Source: Candidatus Eremiobacterota bacterium
Lineage (GTDB): Bacteria; Vulcanimicrobiota; CADAWZ01; Ess09-12
Direction of reading: 5' to 3'
Assembly (NCBI GenBank): GCA_031082125.1
Contig: JAVHLM010000013.1
Coordinates: forward strand, 1 to 64,000
Length of the DNA: 64,000 bases
Positions within the stretch are counted from its first letter, which is position 1. Every line of letters begins with the position of its first letter. The notes beneath the pieces were generated by a model. That model had not been told where the DNA came from. It ran no database searches and was given only the letters and a program-made list of their open reading frames with translations. A program made the position numbers and the translations under genes. Below are positions 17,469 to 26,073 of the stretch, one piece after another.

Positions 17469-18529
17469 CGGCTTCTGAAAAGGAACAGTTCCAGAATATT
17501 CTTGTCATCAGGCTTGACAAAGTGGGCGACCTGCTCCTTTCCACGCCCTTTCTGCGCAACCTCCGGGAATGCTATCCCCACTCGCACATTGCCGTGCTGG
17601 TGAAGCCCTATACGAGGGAGGTGCTTCTCGGCAACCCCCATGTCGATGAAATAATAGTCCACCATCATGGTGACTCCCTGATTCGGGCTCTCATGGCGGC
17701 ATCGCCTCTCAGGAGCAGGCCCTGGGACATGGCCGTGGCTCTCTCTCCCACGGTGATCTCCTACGTGACGGCAATGCTTTCCGGCGCCAGGGAGCGTGCT
17801 GGCTATACCTACTCAAGAAGAATCGCTGCCCGGCTCATAGCTGCTGCTACGCTCACAAGCTACAGGGTGCTTGCCATAGATGAGGCTCTCGCCGGTGGTG
17901 AAGCGATCCCCCATGAAGTCCGGCAGACCTTTACCATTCTCGAGGAAATGGGGTGGAATCCCGGCGATTATCCCCTGGAAGTCTATCCAGGCAGAGAGGC
18001 GGGCGATTATGCCGCCGGGCTCATAGGAAAATCCGCTCCGGGAAAGAAATTAATAGGAATCCATCTCTCCTGGAAGTGGCTCACCCCTCCGTGGACCGCT
18101 CATGACATGCTCACCTTCATAAGGAAGGTGGCGGCTGACTATAAGGAATACGGCGTCCTGGTAACTTACGGCCCCGAGGAGGAGCATGTGGCGGAAGAGA
18201 TGGAGAGGGACTTCCTCAATGAGGGGAATGTGTTTTTCGCAGGGGGCCTGGCCTTCAGGCAGTGGGCTGCCCTTATAGGCCGGTGCAGCATATTTTTCTC
18301 GACCGATACGGGCTCCCTTCACTGTGCCGCAGCGATGGGAGTCCCCACGGTGTGCCTTTATGAAAAGAGGACCTTTACCCACTGCTCACAACAGTGGGCG
18401 CCCTGGAAAATTCCGGCAGTGATTATAGAAAAGGATGACCCTTCGGGTACCATAGAAAGGCTGATTGAGGGATGCAAAAAATTACTCAAGGAGACTGTAA
18501 GCCATGAAACAAGACGCGGAGAAATATAA
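17465..18529 (+). CDS. GT9 heptosyltransferase-like glycosyltransferase
   Basis: The protein has 354 residues and is the third GT9 gene. It begins with NILVIRLDKVGDLLLSTPFL and has the donor motif FFSTDTGSLHCAAAMGVPTV. The initiating ATG overlaps the preceding stop (ATGA). Its 3' end overlaps aspS by 26 bp, so translation of the tRNA synthetase is tied to the glycosylation operon. Confidence 0.87.
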   Translation: MTASEKEQFQNILVIRLDKVGDLLLSTPFLRNLRECYPHSHIAVLVKPYTREVLLGNPHVDEIIVHHHGDSLIRALMAASPLRSRPWDMAVALSPTVISYVTAMLSGARERAGYTYSRRIAARLIAAATLTSYRVLAIDEALAGGEAIPHEVRQTFTILEEMGWNPGDYPLEVYPGREAGDYAAGLIGKSAPGKKLIGIHLSWKWLTPPWTAHDMLTFIRKVAADYKEYGVLVTYGPEEEHVAEEMERDFLNEGNVFFAGGLAFRQWAALIGRCSIFFSTDTGSLHCAAAMGVPTVCLYEKRTFTHCSQQWAPWKIPAVIIEKDDPSGTIERLIEGCKKLLKETVSHETRRGEI

Positions 18530-20291
18530 GAGAACCCATACCTGCGGTGCCCTTGCAAGAAAGGACAGCGGCGGTACTGTCACGCTTGCCGGATGGATCA
18601 ACCGGCGCAGAGATTTGGGAGGGCTCATATTCATTGACCTGCGGGACCGCCATGGCATGACCCAGGTGGTTTTCAACCCCCAGCAGAATGAGGAAGTCTT
18701 CCGGATGGCGGAGAATCTCAAGGCGGAATATGTCATTGCCATAAAGGGCACCGTTACAGATCGCCCCGAGGGGACCTGCAACCGCAACCTGGCAACAGGC
18801 GAGATAGAAGTGCATGCCACGGAGCTCTCCATCATAAACCCTTCCAAGGTGCCTCCTTTTAACATGGCAGAGGGCCTGAGCCTTGATGAGACTCTCAGGC
18901 TGAAATACCGCTATCTCGATCTCCGAAGGCCCGGCATGGTTGCGCGGATGGTGCTCCGCCACCGCGCCGCCAAGGTGGTGAGGGACTATTTTGACGGCGA
19001 GGGATTCCTGGAAATAGAGACTCCCATGCTGGTGAGGAGCACTCCTGAGGGCGCAAGGGACTACCTTGTACCGAGCCGTGTCAATCAGGGGAAATTTTAT
19101 GCCCTTCCCCAGTCCCCCCAGCTCTTCAAGCAGCTCCTGATGGTGGGCGGGATCGACAGGTATTTTCAGATTGCCCGGTGTTTCAGGGATGAGGATCTCA
19201 GGGCTGACAGGCAGCCCGAGTTTACTCAGATTGATATGGAAATGTCCTTTGTCACACGGGAGGATGTCTTTGACACCATAGAGAGGATGCTTTTCCAGGT
19301 CTTTGAAAAGGCAAAGTCAGTGGAGCTTCAGACTCCCTTCCCCCGTATCTCTTATACCGATGCAATCAACCGCTACGGCACAGACAAGCCCGATCTGCGG
19401 TTCGGTATGGAGATAACGGACATCACCTCTGTGGTGTCCGGTGTGAAATTCGAGGTTTTTGAAAAGACGCGGGAGGGAGGGGGAAAGGTAAAGGCCATCA
19501 AGCTCCCCGGCCATTCCCATCTTTCAAGGAAGGAAATAGAGGAGCTGGTGAACATGGCGAAGACAGCAGGCCTCTCAGGCCTGCTCACCATAGCCTTTAC
19601 GCCGGGCGGGGTGAAGTCCTTCCTCACCAGGTTCATCGATCCTGAATGCATGGAGTCTCTCAGGAAGGCCATGGGTGCCGTTGAGGGCGACCTTCTCCTT
19701 ATTGCCGCCGGTGAGACAGCAAAGGTTTCCGAGGGCCTTGGAAAGCTCAGGCTTGACATGGCGGCAAAGTATAAGCTGAAGCCGGTGGTTGACTTCAGCT
19801 TCCTCTGGGTGGTGGACTTCCCCCTTTACAAGTTCAACGCCGAAGAGAACCGCATTGAGGCGGAGCACCATCCCTTCACGTCGCCGCTCCCGGAGGATGT
19901 GCACCTTATGGACACTGATCCTCTCAAGGTGAGAGCTAATGCCTATGATATCGTTCTTAACGGCGTGGAGCTGGGAAGCGGGAGCGTCCGCATCCATAAC
20001 CGCGAGATGCAGGAGAAGGTCTTCAGGATAACCGGAATCTCTGAAGAGGAGGCTTACGAAAAATTCGGCTTTCTTCTCTCGGCTTTTGAATTCGGCGCCC
20101 CTCCCCATGGCGGCATTGCCCTTGGATTAGACAGGCTTGTGGCAATCATGGCAGGTACTGAGAGCATCAGGGAGGTTCTCGCCTTTCCCAAGAACCAGAG
20201 CGCCATCTGCCCTCTCACGGGGGCTCCCGTAGAGGCGACACCCGATCAGCTCAAGCTCCTGAAAATATCGGTCTGTGAGCCATCTTCTTAA
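18504..20291 (+). CDS. aspS: Aspartate-tRNA ligase
   Basis: The protein has 595 residues, a normal bacterial AspRS length. An N-terminal OB fold (about 1-105, WINRRRDLGGLIFIDLRDR) is followed by a class II catalytic domain with FRDEDLRADRQPEFTQID (motif 2 region) and the GLDRLV motif 3, and a GAD-type insertion about 285-410. It charges tRNA-Asp; whether it also charges tRNA-Asn cannot be judged without a search for gatCAB. It overlaps the GT9 gene by 26 bp, and GGAGAC 7 bp upstream serves as its ribosome site. Confidence 0.97.
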   Translation: MKQDAEKYKRTHTCGALARKDSGGTVTLAGWINRRRDLGGLIFIDLRDRHGMTQVVFNPQQNEEVFRMAENLKAEYVIAIKGTVTDRPEGTCNRNLATGEIEVHATELSIINPSKVPPFNMAEGLSLDETLRLKYRYLDLRRPGMVARMVLRHRAAKVVRDYFDGEGFLEIETPMLVRSTPEGARDYLVPSRVNQGKFYALPQSPQLFKQLLMVGGIDRYFQIARCFRDEDLRADRQPEFTQIDMEMSFVTREDVFDTIERMLFQVFEKAKSVELQTPFPRISYTDAINRYGTDKPDLRFGMEITDITSVVSGVKFEVFEKTREGGGKVKAIKLPGHSHLSRKEIEELVNMAKTAGLSGLLTIAFTPGGVKSFLTRFIDPECMESLRKAMGAVEGDLLLIAAGETAKVSEGLGKLRLDMAAKYKLKPVVDFSFLWVVDFPLYKFNAEENRIEAEHHPFTSPLPEDVHLMDTDPLKVRANAYDIVLNGVELGSGSVRIHNREMQEKVFRITGISEEEAYEKFGFLLSAFEFGAPPHGGIALGLDRLVAIMAGTESIREVLAFPKNQSAICPLTGAPVEATPDQLKLLKISVCEPSS

Positions 20292-20417
20292 GAAACAGCG
20301 GACGGCTGCCCTTGAGAGCGGCGGCTCCTCGCACCGTTCCCTGGAGGATATCAATCCCGGGAAGAGAACTCTCTCATGTCCCGGAATTGAGGAGCACATG
20401 AAAAGGAGGGCATAATC

Positions 20418-21194
20418 ATGAGAAAGGGAAAGCTTGCAAAGCCGCTGCTGCTTTGCTCCATGTTGTGTATATGCGCGTTATGGGTGAGCGGGTGCATAGA
20501 GATCAGCCTGAAGACCAAGATAGAACCCAACGGGAAATGCACGGAGAATATTCAGATATCCACAAGCGCCATGTTTGCCGATGGTATCAAGACCGAATTG
20601 AAAAAGAAGGACTTCGCGAAAGAGGGATACCAGGTTGAGACAAAGACTGACGGGGACAAGGTGAATATCATATTCAGCAGGCAGTTTAACAGCATTGCTG
20701 AGATGTACAGCGCCAAAAGGCTCGATCCGGTATCAGGCGTGGAAGGCGGGAAAGATGAATCGAAGGCTATAGGCGAATTTAAGGTCCAGGATCTCTTCTT
20801 TGTAAAGACCATGACCTTCAAGGAGACTACCCCCAAGGTTGAATCCAAAACCCCCAAGGATGATAAGGAAAAGCAGATGGAGGAGATGGGCAAGCAGTTC
20901 GCGCAGAACATGTTCTCCTTCAAGAGGGTTGTGGTGATGCCAGGCCCCATAATATCCGGGAATGCCAGCGCGATAGAAAAAGAGACCAACACTGCCACGT
21001 GGAACATTCCCATTGACAAGGTGCAGGATGGCTATACCTTTGAAGTGACTTCAAGAATCATCAATTACCCGGCCATAGGTGCCGTGAGTGTCATTCTCAT
21101 TGTGATCATAGTAGTGGTGATAATGGGTATCGCGAAAAAAGGCAAGGGTGAAGCACCTGCAGAGGTGGCCGAAGCCGAGACGCAGCCCTCCTGA
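20418..21194 (+). CDS. LppM-like lipoprotein with C-terminal membrane anchor
   Basis: The protein has 258 residues. A signal peptide ends in the lipobox VSGC (C26). The exported part (27-210) resembles the LppM/DUF3153 beta fold (CIEISLKTKIEPNGKCTENI at its start). A hydrophobic helix at about 213-236 precedes a short charged tail. AAGGAGG lies 9 bp before the start. It is followed by the PEGA protein 68 bp later, and both probably work at the envelope. The family assignment is from motif style only. Confidence 0.65.
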   Translation: MRKGKLAKPLLLCSMLCICALWVSGCIEISLKTKIEPNGKCTENIQISTSAMFADGIKTELKKKDFAKEGYQVETKTDGDKVNIIFSRQFNSIAEMYSAKRLDPVSGVEGGKDESKAIGEFKVQDLFFVKTMTFKETTPKVESKTPKDDKEKQMEEMGKQFAQNMFSFKRVVVMPGPIISGNASAIEKETNTATWNIPIDKVQDGYTFEVTSRIINYPAIGAVSVILIVIIVVVIMGIAKKGKGEAPAEVAEAETQPS

Positions 21195-21262
21195 GGTTTT
21201 TCCCCGGAGGATTTGGCATGCTGCACAAGCCCCACAAAGATGCTTGATTCAAGGAGGCCGAT

Positions 21263-23011
21263 ATGCCCTACGATGAAGATGGAAACCTCATAGATGAACA
21301 CGGAAACCTCATCCCCGGCTCTGGAGAGCCCCGGGAAGACCAGGAAACCCCGGAGGAGGAGGATTTTGTAAAGGAATTCCAAGAAGGCGACAACTTCAAA
21401 GAGGAAGCAAAGGAAGAGCAGTCAGAGGCAGACCTTGACGATGAGCTGAAGGCGGATCTGAAAAAGTCCCTCGAGGAAGCTCCGCAAGGCCCTGAAAAAA
21501 AAGTAAAGATCGATACGCTCAAGACGAAGAGCCCTCTCCCCATAATTGGCGCTGCCGTCCTGGTGATCCTTGTCCTTGTCGCCGTGGGCTATATTCTTTA
21601 TCTCCAGCAGAAGGGGGCCGATCCGAAGAAGCTTACCATCGTGTTCACCCTCTCGCCGCCGGGAACAGAAGTGACGGTCGATGAGCAGAAAGTGGTGCCT
21701 GTCACAAGGAAAGACGGCCAGCTCGGGATCACGGGGCTTGAAGCAGGCAAGCACACCCTTGCCTTCAGGAATAAAGGCCATAAGCCCCTCACCATGAAAG
21801 ACGTGGTGGTGTCGGAAAAGACGGCCACCCTTCTGGGGAGCGTGAAGCTGGAAAAGTACCCTTCAGGCTCTATCACCGTGAAGATTGAGCCTGCCGACGT
21901 AAAGCTTTATATTGACGGTGCCGAAGTGAAGGTCGTGAAGCTTGACGACGGCAGCCTCCAGGTGACAGGAGTTCCTGAGGGAAAGCACTCTCTCAGGGTC
22001 GAGAAAAAGGACTTGGAGAGCTGGAAAAAGGATGATATCCAGATGGCCAAGGATGACTGCCTTGAGCTTGATCCCTTGACGCTCAAGCAGAGGATATGGA
22101 AGCCCATGGAGATAGATGTGTCTCCCGTTGCTGTCAGCGTGTTTGTTGACAGGAAGAAGGTCGGCACCACGGTGAATGCAAAGAATATCGTCATCACTGA
22201 CTCCCTCGATCCCGGGAAATACCGGCTGGATATCTTTGCCGATGGCTACGAGAGCTGGAGCATGAAGGAAGTGGAGGTCTATCCCGACCTTTCCACCACC
22301 GTGGGCCCCGTGAGATTGAGCCTCCTCAAGAGCGGCAAGATCATCCTTGACTCCGAGGAGAAGCCAGATGTAGAGCTGGACGGGAAGAAGGTTGAGCCGG
22401 TCCTCCGCTCCGACGGGCGTTACGAGGTGGACAAGGTCAAGCCGGGGACCCACTCCCTCAAGGTGAGCCGCGAAGGCTTTCATGAGCTTATATGGGACAA
22501 GATTGCCATGCCCAAGGACCGGCCTCTTGAGCTGGCCAATATTCCATGGAAACAGATGAAGGGAAAGACAGTCATCCTCTCCACTGATCCCGGCGAGGTG
22601 AAGATTTACCTGGAAAACGAGCTTAAAGGCACCACGCCTCCAATCCCGGGGACAAGCTTTGTGATAACCGATCTGAAGGCTGAGCGGTATACATTGCGTG
22701 CTGAAAAGGAAGGCTATAGCACATGGAAAGACGAATCAGTGATCGTCGAGGATGACAAGCCAACGATCATGCCCCTCATTGCGTTGACCAAGCCTTCCTC
22801 CTTAAAGATTACCGGCACCCCTGAAGAAGTGGAAGCCAGGATTGAAGGGCGGGAAGGAACTGTCACCGCTCCGGGAACATTGAGCGATCTTGCTCCCGGC
22901 ACTTACAAGATTACCCTGAAAAAGAAAGGTTTCAAGGACAAGGTGATGATGGCGACTGTGGCGGCAGGCAAAGAGACGGAGATCACCTATAAGCTGGAAA
23001 AGAAGAAATAG
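21263..23011 (+). CDS. PEGA-repeat membrane protein
   Basis: The protein has 582 residues. Residues 1-90 are acidic and cytoplasmic, with DEDGNLIDEHGNLIPG near the start. One transmembrane helix lies at about 92-114. Six PEGA-type repeats of about 70 residues follow, each with the pattern of a small beta unit ending in PGxHxLxxxxxG. PEGA modules often bind surface polymers or connect to S-layer-like structures. AAGGAGG lies before the ATG. It is the last gene before a gene-poor stretch of about 600 bp. Confidence 0.85.
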   Translation: MPYDEDGNLIDEHGNLIPGSGEPREDQETPEEEDFVKEFQEGDNFKEEAKEEQSEADLDDELKADLKKSLEEAPQGPEKKVKIDTLKTKSPLPIIGAAVLVILVLVAVGYILYLQQKGADPKKLTIVFTLSPPGTEVTVDEQKVVPVTRKDGQLGITGLEAGKHTLAFRNKGHKPLTMKDVVVSEKTATLLGSVKLEKYPSGSITVKIEPADVKLYIDGAEVKVVKLDDGSLQVTGVPEGKHSLRVEKKDLESWKKDDIQMAKDDCLELDPLTLKQRIWKPMEIDVSPVAVSVFVDRKKVGTTVNAKNIVITDSLDPGKYRLDIFADGYESWSMKEVEVYPDLSTTVGPVRLSLLKSGKIILDSEEKPDVELDGKKVEPVLRSDGRYEVDKVKPGTHSLKVSREGFHELIWDKIAMPKDRPLELANIPWKQMKGKTVILSTDPGEVKIYLENELKGTTPPIPGTSFVITDLKAERYTLRAEKEGYSTWKDESVIVEDDKPTIMPLIALTKPSSLKITGTPEEVEARIEGREGTVTAPGTLSDLAPGTYKITLKKKGFKDKVMMATVAAGKETEITYKLEKKK

Positions 23012-23088
23012 GGGAAAAATACCCGGAAGAGAGAAAATCCCATGAAATAAGGCTTCTGACCCCCAGAAAAAGTCTGCATGCAAAACCC

Positions 23089-23118
23089 TTGACTTTTTGA
23101 ACAAATGTATCCTATAAT
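23089..23118 (+). promoter_or_regulatory. Consensus promoter of candidate small RNA
   Basis: TTGACT (23089-23094) and TATAAT (23113-23118) are 18 bp apart. Predicted start near 23125, exactly where the outer helix of the candidate RNA begins. No ribosome site or ORF follows within 100 bp. Confidence 0.75.
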
Positions 23119-23124
23119 GATTGT

Positions 23125-23225
23125 GTAAATAAGAGTAGATTTACCTTGCCATGGAAAGGTACAATCTCCCTCCTATTTACTCCACTGATCGTCCCCGAAG
23201 AACCCTCCATTCTTCGGGGATTTTC
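23125..23225 (+). ncRNA. Candidate structured small RNA
   Basis: About 100 nt lie between a consensus promoter and a hairpin terminator. Outer helix: GTAAATA (23125-23131) with TATTTAC (23174-23180). Inner hairpin: GATTTACCTT (23138-23147) with AAGGTA (23156-23161), a bulged C, then AATC (23163-23166), closed by the 8-nt loop GCCATGGA. A terminator hairpin follows at 23193-23219. The nested architecture and the absence of an ORF suggest a functional RNA. It does not match 6S, SRP or a riboswitch that I recognise. Confidence 0.5.
23193..23225 (+). terminator. Rho-independent terminator of the candidate small RNA
   Basis: Perfect 10-bp arms CCCCGAAGAA (23193-23202) and TTCTTCGGGG (23210-23219), a 7-nt loop, then ATTTTC. 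Confidence 0.7.
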
Positions 23226-23260
23226 ACATCGGGGGGAAATATATCCCCGCAGCCATCAGG

Positions 23261-23299
23261 AAGGCCCGTCACCATGAGGTAAAGTGGCCTTTTGTTTTT
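23261..23299 (+). terminator. Second terminator-like hairpin
   Basis: AAGGCC (23261-23266) pairs with GGCCTT (23286-23291) across a 19-nt loop, followed by TTGTTTTTC. The stem is short but the T tract is good. It could back up the terminator at 23193. Confidence 0.45.
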
Positions 23300-23567
23300 C
23301 CTCCCAGATGGTCCGAAACAATCCAAATTGACCCACTTTTTCAGAAATCTTGGCAAGATTTGGATACACCCCTACAGGGCAGAAATCTATATTACATGCT
23401 ATTCTGGAAAAAGCCAGGGGAGAATGTCCCCATCTTGACCCATGACTGGAATTTGTCCCGAAACTATTGACAAGTTCTGCTCTGCGGGAGGAGCTAAGGA
23501 ATAGTGGCTCATTGACCTCCTCTTCACCTTATCTTCATACTCCATTCACTGTCTTTTCATACTACTT

Positions 23568-23576
23568 TGTTATAAT
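23568..23576 (+). promoter_or_regulatory. Extended -10 promoter of the small Cys peptide gene
   Basis: TGTTATAAT at 23568-23576 is an extended -10 element. No good -35 box is visible 16-18 bp upstream. The ribosome site of the peptide gene starts 19 bp downstream. Confidence 0.5.
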
Positions 23577-23609
23577 ATGCTCAGAAGATGAAGAAAGGAG
23601 GCGATCACC

Positions 23610-23714
23610 ATGATTACAAAAGTGTTTGCGGGAAAAGGTAACGATATCACGCAATGTCCATCAATGTGCGTAATAGAACTTGCTTTGGTTACAATGATGG
23701 CAGTTGCACGTTAA
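23610..23714 (+). CDS. 34-residue Cys-containing peptide
   Basis: An AAGGAGG (23595-23601) stands 8 bp before ATG 23610, and an extended -10 promoter lies 34 bp upstream. The peptide begins MITKVFAGKGNDITQC and has a CPSMC segment. Its C-terminal half is hydrophobic. A second frame (+2) across 23654-23722 reads NRTCFGYNDGSCTLTA before a stop, which looks more peptide-like than the end of frame 0. The true product could therefore arise by frameshift, or the gene may carry an old indel. It could be a leader peptide, toxin, signal or modified-peptide precursor. No maturation enzyme adjoins it. Function unknown. Confidence 0.5.
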   Translation: MITKVFAGKGNDITQCPSMCVIELALVTMMAVAR

Positions 23715-23928
23715 CTGCATAAATGATCCTGATATGTCGATTGTACTGCGCCCCATTTGTCCAGACAGCTCAGTATCTGCAATGCGGATGGCTGAGCAGC
23801 TGGCTTCTCGGGTTTTTGACACTACATTTCATAAAATCACTCAGGGCTTCTTTGGCCCAGAGAGGCTGCAAAAGATTCATGCAATAAGCCGGGGAATAAT
23901 TCCACAGCAGGAGAGCCCGGGAGCAGCT
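23715..23928. other. Intergenic stretch without supported gene
   Basis: About 210 bp. An open frame with TTG 23704 or ATG 23734 ends at 23937, but it has no ribosome site and its composition is unlike the neighbours. An imperfect hairpin CTCAGGGC/GCCCAGAG lies near 23842-23865. Confidence 0.4.
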
Positions 23929-23953
23929 TCAAAATAAGCGAAGATCTCGCTTC
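23929..23953 (-). terminator. Terminator of the receiver-kinase gene
   Basis: AAGCGA (23936-23941) and TCGCTT (23947-23952) with a 5-nt loop. On the minus strand the stem is followed by ATTTTG just after the kinase stop codon at 23955. Confidence 0.55.
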
Positions 23954-23954
23954 T

Positions 23955-25385
23955 TCATGCTTTAAACTCCACGATGAACTTTGCCCCCTTCTGCCGCTCA
24001 AGCCTTATGGTTCCACCGAGCTGCTCTGCCAGCATGCCGACAAGCTGCAGCCCGAAACCTTCTGGTGCTGCAATATCGATTGTTTCTGAAACACCTATGC
24101 CGTTGTCCTCAATGATGAGTGTCCCCTCATTGTCCTTTTTCGAGAGGGAAACAGTGATTATTCCCTTGTCTCTGCCGGGAAAGGAATGTTTCATTGCGTT
24201 TGTCAGGAGCTCATTGATAATCATGCCGAGGGGAGACAGGATCTCTGAGTCGAGGACGAGGTCGTCAATGTGCTTTTCAATTGTCAAGAATCTCCTGGCG
24301 GGAAATATGCCTACAATTTCATCAATCAAGGCGGAGAGGTATTCCCTGGTGGATATCTTTCTGAAATCAGATGACCGGTAAAGCTTGTCATAGAGAACCA
24401 TCATGCTCTGGACACGGCTTCTCGCATCCTCAAGGGAGGAAACGGCTGATTGATCCTTGAGTGCCTGCGACTGCAGAGAGAGGAGGCTCATGATAACGTT
24501 CATGTTGTTCTTGACGCGGTGATGAACCTCTCGCAGGAGCAGTTCTTTTTCGGCAAGAAGTGATTTGATCTTCTCTTCCGCCTGCCTGCGCTCCGTGATG
24601 TTTTCAAAAGTCGCTACAAAATATCCCTTCTCATTGCTGTGAACAGAAACAGACAGGCACATGGCCAGGGGCTTGAAATCGATCTCGAACTTCTCGGAAC
24701 TGCCCTTTGATGCGACTCTGCCGTAGATCTCAAACAACTCCGGGTTCAGTTCTCTGATCCCGGGGATCACTTCTGTGACGCGCTTACCTATCACATCCTT
24801 CAAGCCGGTCAATTGATCAAATGCCTGGTTGACATCGAGATACACAAAATCCACCGGGCGGTCATGGTCATCAAAAAGCATTCTGCAGTAAGCAAATCCA
24901 TCCAGCATGTTTTGAAAAAGAGAGTGGTAACGCACCTCGCTTTCCTGGCGTTTCCGGTAAGTCTCGATGAGTTCTTCATTCTTCTTCTCCAGTTGCATGT
25001 GAGCCTCAAAGAGCTCAAAGGCCATCTCTATCGAAGACTGGAGCACAAAGGCACCGTAATCCTTGAGCACATAGCCGTAGCGGGTGATGCCGTGGACTTT
25101 CTCCACTATCTCGCGCTCGGCATGGGAAGTGAGGAACACGATGGGAAGCCTTCGCACTTCCAGGATATGCTTTGCGGCCTCGGTGCCGTCGATCCCTTCG
25201 CCCAGATTGATGTCCATGATCACAAGGTCGATAGAGGGATCGGTTTTTATTGCCTCAAGAGCATCTTCACCGGAACAGACAGTTGTCACCTCATAATTGT
25301 TTCTTTCCAATATATCTGCTTCGACCCTGGCGGTGACTTTCTCATCTTCAACGATGAGTATCTTCTTGCAGCGATTATCCTTCAT
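23955..25385 (-). CDS. Receiver-PAS-HisKA_2 hybrid histidine kinase
   Basis: The protein has 476 residues. A response-regulator receiver (about 8-125) has the acidic pocket (VEDE) and the phosphoacceptor in VIMDINLG. A coiled linker leads to a PAS domain (about 150-270, ENITERRQAEEKI at its end). A HisKA_2/HWE-type kinase follows with the His in REVHHRVKNN, and an HATPase_c domain with INELLTNAMKHSF and EDNGIGV. No membrane segment is present, so it is cytosolic. The receiver-first order suggests that it is controlled by a partner kinase. Its output partner is not encoded nearby. Confidence 0.9.
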   Translation of the reverse strand: MKDNRCKKILIVEDEKVTARVEADILERNNYEVTTVCSGEDALEAIKTDPSIDLVIMDINLGEGIDGTEAAKHILEVRRLPIVFLTSHAEREIVEKVHGITRYGYVLKDYGAFVLQSSIEMAFELFEAHMQLEKKNEELIETYRKRQESEVRYHSLFQNMLDGFAYCRMLFDDHDRPVDFVYLDVNQAFDQLTGLKDVIGKRVTEVIPGIRELNPELFEIYGRVASKGSSEKFEIDFKPLAMCLSVSVHSNEKGYFVATFENITERRQAEEKIKSLLAEKELLLREVHHRVKNNMNVIMSLLSLQSQALKDQSAVSSLEDARSRVQSMMVLYDKLYRSSDFRKISTREYLSALIDEIVGIFPARRFLTIEKHIDDLVLDSEILSPLGMIINELLTNAMKHSFPGRDKGIITVSLSKKDNEGTLIIEDNGIGVSETIDIAAPEGFGLQLVGMLAEQLGGTIRLERQKGAKFIVEFKA

Positions 25386-25489
25386 CTTTGAGCCTCTCTT
25401 CCCTCAGGGGACATCTTCCGTTGTTGCCTCCCTCCCCTGAAGGGAAGGGGGAGCGGAGCGGGAATCCCAGGGATATTCAGCAGATATGG

Positions 25490-25918
25490 TCAGAATTCAC
25501 CGGTGCCGTCAACCTTGCTTTTTGTGCTGAAAAGCTTGATGAGGCCTTGGATTATAAGCACAAGACCTGCGATGCCGATGAGCAGGAAGAAGATGAAAAT
25601 GGCCAGACGGACCACGGGATTCAGTATTCCCAGGCAGAGATAGGGCAATATCCAGAATATGCCGGTGAAGGAGGTGGCCATGCAGATGATGCCGATGCTG
25701 ATGGAAAAGAAGCTGGCCTTCATTATCTCAAGGGATTTCTTCATCCTGAGCTCTTCATCGTGAAGCTTTTCTTTTTCTTCTTTTTCCCTCTTCAGATATT
25801 CCTCAGGAGAAATGCTGGATGGCCTCTCCGGCACATCGGCATTCTCATCACCCTGCATCTTGTCAAAATACCTTTTTGCCGCCAGATCGTCTTCATCATC
25901 AGGTTTTTTCATCGCCAT
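25490..25918 (-). CDS. Small membrane protein of unknown function
   Basis: The protein has 142 residues. The first 65 are charged, with a Lys/Glu-rich helix likely to be a coiled coil. Two hydrophobic helices follow (about 68-92 and 100-125) and a short tail ends the protein. Both termini are probably cytoplasmic. The start MAMKKP could also be the second Met. No family is recognised. It lies 104 bp upstream of the kinase on the same strand. Confidence 0.65.
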   Translation of the reverse strand: MAMKKPDDEDDLAAKRYFDKMQGDENADVPERPSSISPEEYLKREKEEKEKLHDEELRMKKSLEIMKASFFSISIGIICMATSFTGIFWILPYLCLGILNPVVRLAIFIFFLLIGIAGLVLIIQGLIKLFSTKSKVDGTGEF

Positions 25919-26026
25919 GGCACCTGCTCTGGAACTTGATGCTCTCCCGCTGAAGATTGATTATCATAACAGCGGAGCCATGAAGGAATATTCAATATAC
26001 TGGATGAATTCACCTGTTGGGAAACA

Positions 26027-26056
26027 TTGATAAGACCGGGGAAATTCTGCTATAAT
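26027..26056 (+). promoter_or_regulatory. Promoter of the pilin-like gene
   Basis: TTGATA (26027-26032) and TATAAT (26051-26056), 18-bp spacer. The ATG of the pilin-like gene is 17 bp beyond the -10 box, so the leader is short. Confidence 0.65.
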
Positions 26057-26073
26057 AGTATGGGGGTACTGTC

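Larger units (their letters stand above)
23012..23609. other. Gene-poor interval
   Basis: No protein gene of normal length is supported here. It contains a consensus promoter (23089-23118), a candidate structured RNA (23125-23225), two terminator-like hairpins, a short palindrome AAATCTT-GGC-AAGATTT (23345-23361), and two copies of TTGACCCA (near 23328 and 23434). The copies might be remnants of mobile-element ends. Confidence 0.6.

Noticed and set aside
23704-23937. 77-codon plus-strand frame
   Set aside because: TTG start without ribosome site. No motif, and composition unlike the neighbours. It may be chance.
25386-25489. GC-rich CCCTCCCC/GGGGG stretch as a terminator
   Set aside because: Pairing is imperfect and lacks a T tract on the minus strand. 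Not strong enough to call.
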